Below, piece after piece: positions 1 through 8,298 of a stretch of 64,000 bases of DNA. Within the stretch, counting starts at the first letter, position 1. Every line of letters starts with the position of its first letter. This stretch comes from Candidatus Denitrolinea symbiosum (lineage in GTDB: Bacteria > Chloroflexota > Anaerolineae > Anaerolineales > Villigracilaceae). Where the stretch lies: NCBI GenBank assembly GCA_017312345.1, contig BLAA01000001.1, forward strand, positions 496,001-560,000, in the 5' to 3' direction. The notes beneath the pieces were generated by a model. That model worked only from the letters and a program-made list of their open reading frames with translations, had not been told where the DNA came from and did not search any database. The position numbers were made by a program, and so were the translations under genes.

Positions 1-174
1 CGTGGTCAGGTAGGGCGTCATGACAAATCCCACCAGCCCGCCGACGAGTCCCAGGCCAAGCACATAGATCAACACGTCTCTTTGGTATCCGATCGCCAGT
101 TCCTGGCCTGCGTATCCGCCCAAAAGCGCAAGGAGCAACATCCCAACGACGCGCAGAATAAATTCGAGTCTCAT
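1..174 (-). CDS. PIN/TRAM-domain membrane protein, N-terminus only (partial)
   Basis: Only the first 58 residues are in the window; the gene continues past position 1. The start ATG at 174 follows a good ribosome site (GGAGGTC). The readable part holds two hydrophobic segments (about residues 5-22 and 35-52) and ends MTPYLTT. This resembles the N-terminal membrane region of YacL-like proteins, which carry a C-terminal PIN nuclease domain and a TRAM RNA-binding domain. The catalytic part is not visible, so the family name rests only on the membrane segment and is tentative. Confidence 0.5.
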   Translation of the reverse strand, partial: MRLEFILRVVGMLLLALLGGYAGQELAIGYQRDVLIYVLGLGLVGGLVGFVMTPYLTT

Positions 175-358
175 AAGACCTCCAAAAAAGGGGAAAAATG
201 AATGCCATTGCATGATAGCGCCCTGCCGGACATTCGTCAATTGAACGCCGGCCTCGGGTTGGCTTTCTCAAAGTCTGAGGATTTTCATCGCGAATGCCGC
301 GAATTCGCGAACCCTGGCGCCGCCCTTGCGGGCAGGTGTGACGCGAAAAAGCCCATAA

Positions 359-387
359 TTGCCTTTTTTCGAGAAAAACTATACAAT
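359..387 (+). promoter_or_regulatory. Putative sigma70-type promoter
   Basis: TTGCCT (359-364) and TACAAT (382-387) are 17 bp apart, 38 bp before the start codon of the gene at 425. The remaining DNA between 175 and 358 shows no gene. Confidence 0.4.
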
Positions 388-424
388 CAGGGCAGAATCA
401 GTCTCATTCGCGAAAGGCGGCTCC

Positions 425-919
425 ATGAAAAAAGATCCGTTTCTCACAGGGATACTCATCGGCATCGGAGGGTTGGTCGTCCTGGCGCTGGCGCTCTTCC
501 TCACGCGCAAACAGGACGCGCTGGCCTACGTTTCGGAGGACACGCCCGAAGGAGTTGTCCATAACTACGTTGTGGCCGTCTTCCAGCGGGATTACGAAAA
601 GGCCTACGGTTACCTCGCGGACAAAGACAACAAACCCACGCCGGAACAATTCCGCGAAGCCTTCCTGAAAAACTATATCAATCCCGGCAACGTCGGCGTG
701 GACCTCGGCGGGACGGAGTTCAGCGGAGACGAAGCGTTCGTCACGGTCTACATCCAATACGACTCCAGCGATCCCTTTTCTTCAGGCTCCCGAAACGAAG
801 ACCGCGCCGTCCTGATCGAGCAGAACGGGCAATGGAAACTGGAACAGATGCCGTCGGGCAATTTCTGGGGCTGGGACTGGTACCAGGCGCCCAACCCAAC
901 GCCCATGCCAGCCAATTAA
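425..919 (+). CDS. Membrane-anchored NTF2-like hypothetical protein
   Basis: A 164-residue protein with one N-terminal membrane anchor (about residues 7-27) and an exported domain. The domain begins with a helix-rich stretch (residues 40-75, TPEGVVHNYVVAVFQ then DYEKAYGYL) followed by beta strands, the pattern of NTF2-like/DUF4878-type lumazine-binding-like domains. The start at 425 is chosen over an in-frame ATG at 359 because the promoter lies between them and the membrane anchor begins right after it. It is followed 12 bp later by the DUF5671 gene, so the two are probably co-transcribed. No catalytic residues are recognisable; the function is unknown. Confidence 0.7.
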   Translation: MKKDPFLTGILIGIGGLVVLALALFLTRKQDALAYVSEDTPEGVVHNYVVAVFQRDYEKAYGYLADKDNKPTPEQFREAFLKNYINPGNVGVDLGGTEFSGDEAFVTVYIQYDSSDPFSSGSRNEDRAVLIEQNGQWKLEQMPSGNFWGWDWYQAPNPTPMPAN

Positions 920-931
920 CCGGAGGTTTCC

Positions 932-2845
932 ATGCGCTCCATCCGCCGCCTCTATTTCTACGCCGTCTCCTTCATCACGCTGGAGATCGTCCTGTGGGGA
1001 TTGATCCGCCTGCTGCGCAGCATCTTCTCCACCTCGCAGATCGGCGCGGGCGGGGACGCGCTCGCGCAGGCCCTCGCGCTCATTTTCGTCGGCGCGCCCA
1101 TCTTCGCCCTGCACTGGATCGGCGCGCAGCGCGCCGCCGCGGCGGACGAGGAAGAGCACGCCTCCAGCCTGCGCGCCGTCTTCCTCTACGGGACGCAGGT
1201 CGCCACGCTCGTCCCGGTCACGCAGAACGCGCTGGCGCTGGCAGACCGCGCCCTCGTCGCCGCGGCGGGACTGGATCCCTACCGCGCCATCCTCGGCTCC
1301 GGCCAGACCTGGGCGGACAACCTCATCGCCATCGGGCTGAACCTCGTGGCGGCCGCGTACTTCCTCCAAATCCTCCGCCGCGACTGGAGCGTCCTGTCCA
1401 ACGCCGAAAACTTCGCCGACGTTCGCCGCGTCCACCGCTACCTCTGGCTGCTCTACAGCCTGCTGATGACCGTCTTCGGCATCGAGCAGATCATCAGTTT
1501 CATCCTGTTCGCTTCGCCCCTGACCTTCGGCGACGTCAGCCGCGGCTACTTCGTCAACGGGCTTTCGCTCCTCCTCGTCGGCATACCCATCTGGGCGCTC
1601 ACCTGGCGGACCTGTCAGGCCGCGCTCCTGCAAAGAAGCGAACGCGATTCGCTCCTCCGCCTCGGAGCGCTGTTCCTGCTCACGCTGGGAGGCATGGCGA
1701 CCGTCTTGTCTGCGGGCGGCCGAATCCTGGACATCCTCCTGCGCTGGATGCTGCGCGAGCCGATGTCCATGTCCACGTTCGTCGCGCACATGCGCGGCCC
1801 GCTTTCAGTCGCCGTCCCATTTGGCATGATCTGGGCCTACTTTGGCCGCTGGCTCCGTCACGGCATCGAGACGTACAGCGTGGAATCCCGCCGCTACGGA
1901 TTCAGGCGGCTCTTCTACTACGTTCATGCCCTCGCGGGACTCGTCGCTTCCTTCATCGGGATCTCGCTCCTCGTCTCGTTCATCATTGACGTCGTAGTGG
2001 GCGGCCAGCTTTGGGACGACGAGCTGCGCTCGCGCATCTCCGCGGCCATCGCCGTTCTCGCCGTCGGTCTGCCGCTCTGGCTGACGACCTGGCCGCGCAT
2101 GCAACAGGCCGCCCTCGCGCAAGGCTCCAGCGGAGGTTTTGCCCGCCGCTCGCTCGTGCGAAAATCCTATCTCTACCTGGTGTTGTTCGCCTCCGTCATC
2201 GGCGGGATGGTCTCCGCGGTGACGGTCGTCTTCCGCCTCCTGCAAGCCGCGCTGGGCGGCCGCGAACTCGACGTGATCGGCCTGCTCAACGCGCTGCAAC
2301 TTCTGGCGCTGTTCGCCGTCGTGCTGGTCTATCACCTGCGCTGCCTGCGCGCCGACGGGACCGAAGCCGTGCGCGCGCTGGTGGAGCGTCACGAAAAATT
2401 CCACGCGCTGGCGTTCGAGCGCGCCGGGAGCGGATTCGGGGAGGCGGTCCAAAACGCGGTGCAGACGCAGGTCCCGGGTCTGCGCCTGACCGTCCTCGCG
2501 TCCGAGGCGGAGATCCCCGCGGAGGCCGCGTCGGCCCGGGCGGTGGTCCTGCCGCTGGACGTATCCGTCAACCCGCCTGAAAATTTAAGGGAGTTCCTCG
2601 CCGCGTTCGAGGGACAGGTCGTCGTCTCGCCGACCCCGCATCCCCGCCTGCTTTGGAGCGCGGGAGCCAAACCCGTCGAGTCGGCCGCGTTGATCCTGCG
2701 CCAACTCAGCGAGGGAGGCGAAGCCGCCCAGTCCACAACCGCCGCTTCCTCCTGGATGATCGTGGTCTACGTCTTCGCCGCGCTCTTCGGGCTTGAAATC
2801 CTGTTGTTCCTCCTCTCACTGGGTATCTCGTTGATCGCAGATTAG
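932..2845 (+). CDS. DUF5671-type polytopic membrane protein
   Basis: A 637-residue integral membrane protein built from repeated units of about 150-200 residues. Each starts with a motif like RRLYFYAVSFITL (residues 5-17), RRLFYYVHALAGLVASFIG (about 325-343) or RKSYLYLVLFASVIG (about 410-424), followed by three or four membrane helices, as in DUF5671 proteins. Residues 475-610 form a soluble region with alternating beta/alpha character, and a final membrane helix lies at about 615-635. The ribosome site is GGAGG at 921-925. It is probably cotranscribed with the upstream NTF2-like protein. The function of the family is unknown. Confidence 0.75.
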   Translation: MRSIRRLYFYAVSFITLEIVLWGLIRLLRSIFSTSQIGAGGDALAQALALIFVGAPIFALHWIGAQRAAAADEEEHASSLRAVFLYGTQVATLVPVTQNALALADRALVAAAGLDPYRAILGSGQTWADNLIAIGLNLVAAAYFLQILRRDWSVLSNAENFADVRRVHRYLWLLYSLLMTVFGIEQIISFILFASPLTFGDVSRGYFVNGLSLLLVGIPIWALTWRTCQAALLQRSERDSLLRLGALFLLTLGGMATVLSAGGRILDILLRWMLREPMSMSTFVAHMRGPLSVAVPFGMIWAYFGRWLRHGIETYSVESRRYGFRRLFYYVHALAGLVASFIGISLLVSFIIDVVVGGQLWDDELRSRISAAIAVLAVGLPLWLTTWPRMQQAALAQGSSGGFARRSLVRKSYLYLVLFASVIGGMVSAVTVVFRLLQAALGGRELDVIGLLNALQLLALFAVVLVYHLRCLRADGTEAVRALVERHEKFHALAFERAGSGFGEAVQNAVQTQVPGLRLTVLASEAEIPAEAASARAVVLPLDVSVNPPENLREFLAAFEGQVVVSPTPHPRLLWSAGAKPVESAALILRQLSEGGEAAQSTTAASSWMIVVYVFAALFGLEILLFLLSLGISLIAD

Positions 2846-2906
2846 ATGGGAGGCACGGGCATGGAAGGCCCCTTGGAGTGAAATGGTTATGGATATCAGG
2901 AAAGAA

Positions 2907-2933
2907 AACACGCGGCTGGCAGGGCCGCGTGTT
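2907..2933. terminator. Hairpin between convergent genes
   Basis: AACACGCGG and CCGCGTGTT form a 9-bp stem around a 9-nt loop between two convergent genes. The T-tract on either side is short, so termination may be weak. Confidence 0.5.
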
Positions 2934-2954
2934 CAAACATCCGCTTCCGCTTGA

Positions 2955-3773
2955 TTAGCGATTGAGCGTCTGCGTGAATATCCATGGGCCATTGATCGTG
3001 AACGACTCGTAAAAAATTTTTGAAACCAGTTGTTCCGCTTGTTCCTGGCTCATTGAAACAGGTTTTTCAACAATAGTGAAACGCGTGCGCGCGCCGAACT
3101 CAAAATCATTTTGCGAACAATCCACTTTAATTCCATCAGATCGAGCGTTGAGTATGCTTTGCACCATATCACGATATTCAGCGCATCCTTCACCTTCATT
3201 AGGGGTGGAAACGATTGATCTGATCTGTAATACAACCTGCGCCGGAAAAGCAGCGTCGCCTAATCGAAAAGCCAAAGTGTCGCACCGATAATCCGGCTGC
3301 CCGTCGGATGGCGACATACTCCAATTTAATTTTGGCGGATTGCCAAGATAGGTGGTAATTCGCTTTTGTCCATCTTCAAGGGTTTCCATTTTCTCAAACG
3401 TAGTTCCTCCATAAGCGGGAACCTTTTCATTTCCAATCTGCAAACTTGCGTCGGATATCCAGTCGTTATTATTTGGCGTTTGAAAACAAATATCCACTTT
3501 TACTTCGTTATTTTCCAGCCGAAAGTTGGCCGCGCTCATTTCAATCCCATTGGCAGAAACTGTCTGAATTTCAGTACTGGCAATTTTTTGCAATACACGC
3601 GCTGATATTCCCGGCAGCGAGGTTGGATAGAGCGTGGGCGTTGGTAAATCTCCGTAAAGGTCTTTAGCCAATGCAAAAGATTTGGCTTTCCCGCCATCAT
3701 AGGCGCTGGCAAAGATGACCAATGCAAGGATTGTAATTACGAATCCTGTGAGCATGAATTTTTGGATTTTCAT
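2955..3773 (-). CDS. Secreted/anchored hypothetical protein
   Basis: A 272-residue protein with an N-terminal hydrophobic segment (residues 8-25), either a signal sequence or an anchor, then a mostly beta-type exported region. There is a single pair of nearby cysteines around GCAEYRD...VDCSQ. I do not recognise a family. Base composition is clearly more AT-rich than the flanking genes, as in the next gene (3912-5012), which suggests the pair was acquired or is poorly adapted. The start ATG at 3773 has AGGAGAAC upstream as ribosome site. A palindromic repeat (3827-3870) lies just upstream. Confidence 0.6.
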   Translation of the reverse strand: MKIQKFMLTGFVITILALVIFASAYDGGKAKSFALAKDLYGDLPTPTLYPTSLPGISARVLQKIASTEIQTVSANGIEMSAANFRLENNEVKVDICFQTPNNNDWISDASLQIGNEKVPAYGGTTFEKMETLEDGQKRITTYLGNPPKLNWSMSPSDGQPDYRCDTLAFRLGDAAFPAQVVLQIRSIVSTPNEGEGCAEYRDMVQSILNARSDGIKVDCSQNDFEFGARTRFTIVEKPVSMSQEQAEQLVSKIFYESFTINGPWIFTQTLNR

Positions 3774-3826
3774 TCTTTGTTCTCCTATATTTTCTAAGTA
3801 GTTCGTCGAAAATAATTAGACGTGTA

Positions 3827-3870
3827 GGGGACGTTCTCTAACGTCCCCGTCGGCGTAAGAGAACGCCGAC
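3827..3870. repeat. Twin palindromes of the acgttctctaacgt family
   Basis: Two back-to-back hairpins: GGGGACGT-tctcta-ACGTCCCC (3827-3848) and GTCGGCGT-aagaga-ACGCCGAC (3849-3870). Related palindromes lie at 40860-40877 and 57671-57686. They look like a dispersed short palindromic repeat rather than a gene-specific terminator. Confidence 0.7.
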
Positions 3871-3911
3871 TACACAAAAGGATTTCTAAAGACTTATGGC
3901 GAACTACTTAT

Positions 3912-5012
3912 CTACCGTGCAAAACAATTATATTGAACATAATGTGAGTTTAGGTTCAGCGGTTGGGACGGTGCGGTAATTGGCGCTGTAGATAACTCGC
4001 CACAATTGAGGGATGGGCCAATACCGGCGTTAATTGCATACATTGCGGTATATACATACCAACCATCAATGCTGGATGTGTATCCGTCTACGAAGTTATA
4101 CCCCGAAGAATAAACTTCCCCGCCCCACCGAATACTGCCTTCCGCGTACAACGATGCTCCAGAAGTATTACGAGTACGCTCCCACTGGGCAAGACAAGCA
4201 ACCGAATATCGGTTTTCGACAACTCCGATCAAGTTGTTGTTTACATCATATAGCAATTTATAATTAGGATAAGTTTGTGCATCCTCGCCACACCCCATAG
4301 CGCTTGGGAAAAGCCCGTTACAGGTGTCTCCATAACAGAGGGAAGTTGATGTAGATACCGCGGTTGGCGTATTCGTCATTGTAGCAGTGGGCGTGGGGGT
4401 CACAGGCTGGACAAAGGAATACCAAAGGCTGTCAATTCCATATTCGCCCATATACGCCCCCCCTGATAAGCAACGGGTATAGAAACCAAAAGCGCCCCCA
4501 TCCTTAGAATCTAGGATAACATCGATATATCCTGATGAGGGAAGAGCAGGGTAATTCACATTTCCACTAAATTTGAAGACAGATATGGCGTAACCATTAT
4601 TGCAATTGGCGCCATTGTAGGCGTAATAGAGTCGCACTGGGCCGATTCCTGCCCCGCTTACATGCACCTTGGTTTCCACGCGTCCGCCGCCTGTCCAATA
4701 TTTCCAGGAGGGGTCATAAGCATGCAAGGATTGTTCGTTACGAGTAGCGTTCACAACCACATTATAGCCGGTCGGCGAGGAGCATCCCGATCCAACGCAA
4801 CTGGGGCCGTAGGGGTTGTAAAAATAGCCGGGAGAAGCGGTTGGTGTGAATGTCGGCGTGGGAGATAGTGGATCCATCAATAGGGAATTCTGGGGAATTC
4901 CTTGACAACTGGCGGATACATTGAGAACGGATTGACCAATGATCGAGATCAACAGCAATCCACCCACCAGGAAATGTGCGACCTTACCCGAAAGGAAATG
5001 GCGTCTGTCCAT
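3912..5012 (-). CDS. Secreted hypothetical protein with Thr/Pro linkers
   Basis: A 366-residue protein. Residues 1-32 contain a signal-type hydrophobic segment (VGGLLLISIIGQSVLNVSA). Two linkers rich in T, P and S follow (SPTPTFTPTASP around 50-62 and TPTPTATMTNTPT around 204-216), separating two beta-rich, cysteine-containing domains of about 150 residues each. Such PTPT linkers are common in surface proteins of Anaerolineae. No named domain was recognised. The gene is AT-richer than most of the window. Confidence 0.6.
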   Translation of the reverse strand: MDRRHFLSGKVAHFLVGGLLLISIIGQSVLNVSASCQGIPQNSLLMDPLSPTPTFTPTASPGYFYNPYGPSCVGSGCSSPTGYNVVVNATRNEQSLHAYDPSWKYWTGGGRVETKVHVSGAGIGPVRLYYAYNGANCNNGYAISVFKFSGNVNYPALPSSGYIDVILDSKDGGAFGFYTRCLSGGAYMGEYGIDSLWYSFVQPVTPTPTATMTNTPTAVSTSTSLCYGDTCNGLFPSAMGCGEDAQTYPNYKLLYDVNNNLIGVVENRYSVACLAQWERTRNTSGASLYAEGSIRWGGEVYSSGYNFVDGYTSSIDGWYVYTAMYAINAGIGPSLNCGELSTAPITAPSQPLNLNSHYVQYNCFAR

Positions 5013-5110
5013 AATTCAAAGTGGGGAGTCGCTGCGCGCGCAAATATCAGAAGCGAGTCCAAAATCTTTCTACTTGTAGGCAAAATTTAGAGACCCTTTG
5101 ATTTGATTAA

Positions 5111-5119
5111 TGATATACT
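5111..5119 (+). promoter_or_regulatory. Extended -10 element before dnaN
   Basis: TGATATACT matches an extended -10 (TGnTATACT), 32 bp before the dnaN start codon. No convincing -35 hexamer was seen. Confidence 0.4.
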
Positions 5120-5151
5120 TTTGAAAATCTTTCGATACAGAGGGCCCGCCC

Positions 5152-6279
5152 ATGAAAGTGACTGTCCTGCAAGAGAACCTCGCCCGCGGACTGAGCGTCG
5201 TCTCCCGCGCGGTTTCGCCGCGCAGCACCCTGCCCGTGCTGGCGAACGTGTTGATCGCCACCGACGAGGGACGCCTGCGCCTCTCCGCAACCAACCTGGA
5301 AATGGGAATCACCTGCTGGATTCCCGCGCGCATCGAGCAGGACGGTTCGACCACGGTCCCGTCGCGCACCTTCTCGGACCTCGTCAACACCCTGCCCGGC
5401 GACCAGGCGCAATTGACCCTCAACGCGCAGACCCAAAGCCTGCACGTGCAATCGGGCGCGTCGAACAACGACATCAAGTGCATCGACGCGCAGGAGTTTC
5501 CGCCCCTGCCCGTGCCGGATATGGAAGGCGCCATCCAACTCAACGTGGTGGATTTCAAGGAAATGATCCGCCAGGTCGCGTTCGCGGCCTCCACAGACGA
5601 ATCGCGTCCCGTGCTGATGGGCGTGTTGATGACCGTGGACAAGGACAAGGTCACGATGGCCGCGGCCGACGGTTTCCGCCTGTCGGTGCGAAAAGCGGTC
5701 TTGTCCTCGCCCGCGCCGAATCCGTTCAACGCCATCATCCCCGCCCGCGCGTTGAGCGAACTGGCGCGCGTCGCCGGAGACGGCGAAGAGATGATCCACA
5801 TGGTCGCGCCCAAGGGACGCGGTCAGGTCGTCTTCCGCGTGAAAGACGTGGAACTCGTCACGCAACTGATTGACGGCGCCTTCCCCGATTACCAGCAGAT
5901 CATCCCGCGCAGCTACAAATCGCGCACGCTCGTCTCCACCGCCTCGCTGCTCAAGGCCTGCAAACAGGCCGAGATCTTCGCGCGCGAAGGCTCGAACGTG
6001 GCGCGGCTCGACATCAAATCCGCCAACGGCGGCAGCGGCGAAGTGGAAATCTCCGCCACCTCCGAAGAGACCGGCAAGAACGAGACCATCGTCGAAGCCA
6101 CCGTGGACGGAAGCGGCGTGCTGATCGCGTTCAACGTCAAGTTCCTGCGCGAGGTTCTCGAAGTCATCAAAAGCCCCAACGTCGCGCTCGAAACCTCCGC
6201 GGCCAACGCGCCGGGCGTCGTCCGGCCGGTGGGCGACGAGGACTTCCTCCACGTCATCATGCCGATGCATTTGGGATAG
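5152..6279 (+). CDS. dnaN: DNA polymerase III subunit beta (sliding clamp)
   Basis: A 375-residue ring-clamp subunit that tethers the replicative polymerase to DNA. The full family length is present. The N-terminus (MKVTVLQENLARGLSVVSRA, then STLPVLANVLI) is typical, as are the domain-2 segment ESRPVLMGVLM and the domain-3 end FLREVLEVIK...RPVGDEDFLHVIMPMHL. The C-terminal HVIMPM stretch contributes to the peptide-binding pocket. dnaN usually sits beside dnaA near the origin; dnaA is not adjacent here, and the neighbours are unrelated genes. A strong terminator follows directly. Confidence 0.97.
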   Translation: MKVTVLQENLARGLSVVSRAVSPRSTLPVLANVLIATDEGRLRLSATNLEMGITCWIPARIEQDGSTTVPSRTFSDLVNTLPGDQAQLTLNAQTQSLHVQSGASNNDIKCIDAQEFPPLPVPDMEGAIQLNVVDFKEMIRQVAFAASTDESRPVLMGVLMTVDKDKVTMAAADGFRLSVRKAVLSSPAPNPFNAIIPARALSELARVAGDGEEMIHMVAPKGRGQVVFRVKDVELVTQLIDGAFPDYQQIIPRSYKSRTLVSTASLLKACKQAEIFAREGSNVARLDIKSANGGSGEVEISATSEETGKNETIVEATVDGSGVLIAFNVKFLREVLEVIKSPNVALETSAANAPGVVRPVGDEDFLHVIMPMHLG

Positions 6280-6298
6280 AAAGAGAGCAGAGAGCAGT

Positions 6299-6330
6299 AA
6301 AAAGTCCTCGTCAGTTGACGAGGACTTTTT
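6299..6330 (+). terminator. Rho-independent terminator of dnaN
   Basis: A stem AAAGTCCTCGTCA / TGACGAGGACTTT with a 2-nt loop and a run of T, 20 bp after the dnaN stop codon. The A-run on the left lets it also serve the convergent gene at 6368. Confidence 0.9.
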
Positions 6331-6367
6331 GGTTGATAGGATATTAATAATTTGTATAGACAAATCA

Positions 6368-7192
6368 TCAATCAAAGGAAGTTGGATCAAAGAGCGGCGC
6401 GTCATCCTGACTTTCAGCCGGCCTCTGCCCCTCGAACTTTTTCCTCAGCCCGAACAGGATCGCGAGGCTGACGAGCGCCATCAACGCGACCACGCCCTCG
6501 ACCGCCAGCGCGCCGACGATCGGCATCAAATAGACCGCCGCCGCGTCCACGACGGAATGCCACAACACAGCCAGCCAGAACCAGAGCGGCTTTTTGTTGG
6601 CAATGCCATAAAGCACCATCGTCGAAAGCGCCAGGTGCAACGTGATGGCGAAGATCCGCTCCACGAAACCGAGCAAGCCCATATACGCGGGAGCCGCCCA
6701 GAACGCGGCGACCTGCTGTTGCGCGGCCGCCAATTGCTCGGCAGGGACTCCCATTGTGGATAAGTCGGCGCTTTTCAACACCACCATGTTGATAACTGTG
6801 AACAGGCTGATCACGCCAAGGATAAAGGCTTCCACGCCGCCGTGTCCCGCGCCAACCAAAACGCCTTCGTTCCAGGAGCGCGCTTTCTTGAGGAAGAACT
6901 TGAACAACACCCAGCGCGCGGTTTCTTCAAAAATGCCCGCCGCCAAACCGAGGAAGACGGCGTTGAAGGCGGCCGACCACGCGGGAGGCGGAGACGGCAG
7001 AGTCCCGCCGTTGAACAGCGCGGTCGTCCCGTAAAGGAATGGGATGTGCAAAATCTGCGAGGCGATAAAAGTCAGCGCGCCCGCAAAAAACAACTTCCAC
7101 GAAAGACGGAATTTTCGCGCCAGCCAGAACCCGAGCAGGATCGGCAGGACGATCATTCCCAAAACACTGATACTTGATGTGACAGCGATCAT
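6368..7192 (-). CDS. YhfC-family putative intramembrane protease
   Basis: A 274-residue protein with about eight membrane helices. The motif FEETARW (residues 88-94) in one helix and GHGGVEA (116-122) in the next match YhfC/DUF2324 proteins, which are related to the glutamic intramembrane proteases of the CPBP/PrsW group. Later histidines (ITLHLAL, LWHSVVDA) would complete the polar site. It is the most distal gene of a leftward run starting with the GntR regulator. The substrate is unknown. An exact DnaA-box sequence (TGTGGATAA, 6755-6763) lies inside the gene. Confidence 0.75.
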   Translation of the reverse strand: MIAVTSSISVLGMIVLPILLGFWLARKFRLSWKLFFAGALTFIASQILHIPFLYGTTALFNGGTLPSPPPAWSAAFNAVFLGLAAGIFEETARWVLFKFFLKKARSWNEGVLVGAGHGGVEAFILGVISLFTVINMVVLKSADLSTMGVPAEQLAAAQQQVAAFWAAPAYMGLLGFVERIFAITLHLALSTMVLYGIANKKPLWFWLAVLWHSVVDAAAVYLMPIVGALAVEGVVALMALVSLAILFGLRKKFEGQRPAESQDDAPLFDPTSFD

Positions 7193-7216
7193 TCATTCTC
7201 CTTGTTGATCTAGCAG

Positions 7217-7235
7217 AGCGAGATAATATCTCGCT
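7217..7235. repeat. Perfect palindrome AGCGAGATA-a-TATCTCGCT
   Basis: A 9-bp perfect arm palindrome with a 1-nt centre, between the YhfC-like gene and the DUF4177 gene. A sibling (CGAGATaacATCTCG) lies at 14619-14633 between two other genes, so this is a dispersed palindromic repeat. Confidence 0.6.
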
Positions 7236-7239
7236 TACC

Positions 7240-7464
7240 CTACCGCGATGGCATAGAGCGGCGGCGGATAACTTCCCGCGTCAACGGACGCTTGGCGATG
7301 ACGTTGATCTTGTTGGCGTTCTCCAAAATGTGCGTGGACACGACTTCCCAGCCGTCCATACCCCACTCGTTGAGCAGCTCCTCCAACTCGTCCGCGGGGA
7401 CGCCCTTGAAGAACCCGCCGACCGCCTGCACGCGGTATTCCCATTTCTGCATTTCTTCGGTCAT
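7240..7464 (-). CDS. DUF4177 small protein
   Basis: A 74-residue protein with the DUF4177 pattern: KWEYRV near the start (residues 6-11), then LNEWGMDGWEVVS (about 31-43) and a last strand INVIAKRPL. It lies 9 bp after the ABC-2 permease and is probably in the same transcript. DUF4177 domains are small alpha/beta proteins of unknown function, often next to transport or stress genes. The ribosome site is GGAGGTC. Confidence 0.75.
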   Translation of the reverse strand: MTEEMQKWEYRVQAVGGFFKGVPADELEELLNEWGMDGWEVVSTHILENANKINVIAKRPLTREVIRRRSMPSR

Positions 7465-7473
7465 TCCGACCTC

Positions 7474-8298
7474 CTACAACTTTGCGATCAACGAACTGCG
7501 GTTGAACTTCTTCACGCTCAGGTAGAGCAGCAGCGCGTCCGCCAGCCAGACGAACAGGCCGATTATCATCACCGTCCCGACGCCGAGGAACAGAACGCCG
7601 CTGACCTGTCCGATCACCAGCGCCAGGACCAACACCACCAGCGAAGCGCTCAACTGGTAGGCTTCCATGAAGGTCTTGACCCGCGAAGAGATCAACACGG
7701 TGGCGGAAATTCCCAGCACGGCCAGCGCGGGCGTCAGCCAGAGCATCATCGGCCACCAGGTCGCCAGCGGGAACCAGATGCGCCCAAAGAGCGGATAACT
7801 CGCCGCGTCCACCACGACAATATAAACTGCGTACGTGATCCACGAAAGCCCGATGGCGGGAAGGATTGCCGCCAGCGCCTTGCCGAGGAACAGTTCCAGG
7901 TCGCTGGTCGGCGCGTAGAGCAGCGCTTCGAGCGTCTTGCGTTCGCGCTCGCCCACGAAGGAGTCCGAGCCGACCACCGTCGAGAACATCAACGGCATGA
8001 TCAGGAACATGGGCGCGAGCATAAATCCTGCTGCGTAAAGCACGAAGGTTTGCTCCAGGCTTTTTCCGTCGAACAACGCCTGAAACGCGGGCGGCATATT
8101 GCGCATCAGCGCGTCCAGGTCGCCCAGTTCGCGCTGCACGTCCTCCACAGGGATGACCTGCGGCAGGACGATGAACAGGATCGGCATGGCAACGGCGAAG
8201 ATCAGCGGCACAACGACGGCGGGTCCCCAGGCCGCTTTATTCTGGCGCGCTTCTTTTAAATCTTTTTGGACAATCGCCCAGATCGAACGCCAGTTCAT
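7474..8298 (-). CDS. ABC-2 type transporter permease
   Basis: A 274-residue protein with about six membrane helices. The segment ERERKTLEALLYAPTSDLE (around residues 109-127) is the hallmark loop of ABC-2/NatB-type permeases (ERE-x-xTLE-x-LL). It overlaps the ATPase gene by 4 bp (8295-8298, ATGA), indicating translational coupling. The substrate cannot be read; neighbours suggest export or envelope stress (see the operon headed by the GntR gene). Confidence 0.85.
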   Translation of the reverse strand: MNWRSIWAIVQKDLKEARQNKAAWGPAVVVPLIFAVAMPILFIVLPQVIPVEDVQRELGDLDALMRNMPPAFQALFDGKSLEQTFVLYAAGFMLAPMFLIMPLMFSTVVGSDSFVGERERKTLEALLYAPTSDLELFLGKALAAILPAIGLSWITYAVYIVVVDAASYPLFGRIWFPLATWWPMMLWLTPALAVLGISATVLISSRVKTFMEAYQLSASLVVLVLALVIGQVSGVLFLGVGTVMIIGLFVWLADALLLYLSVKKFNRSSLIAKL

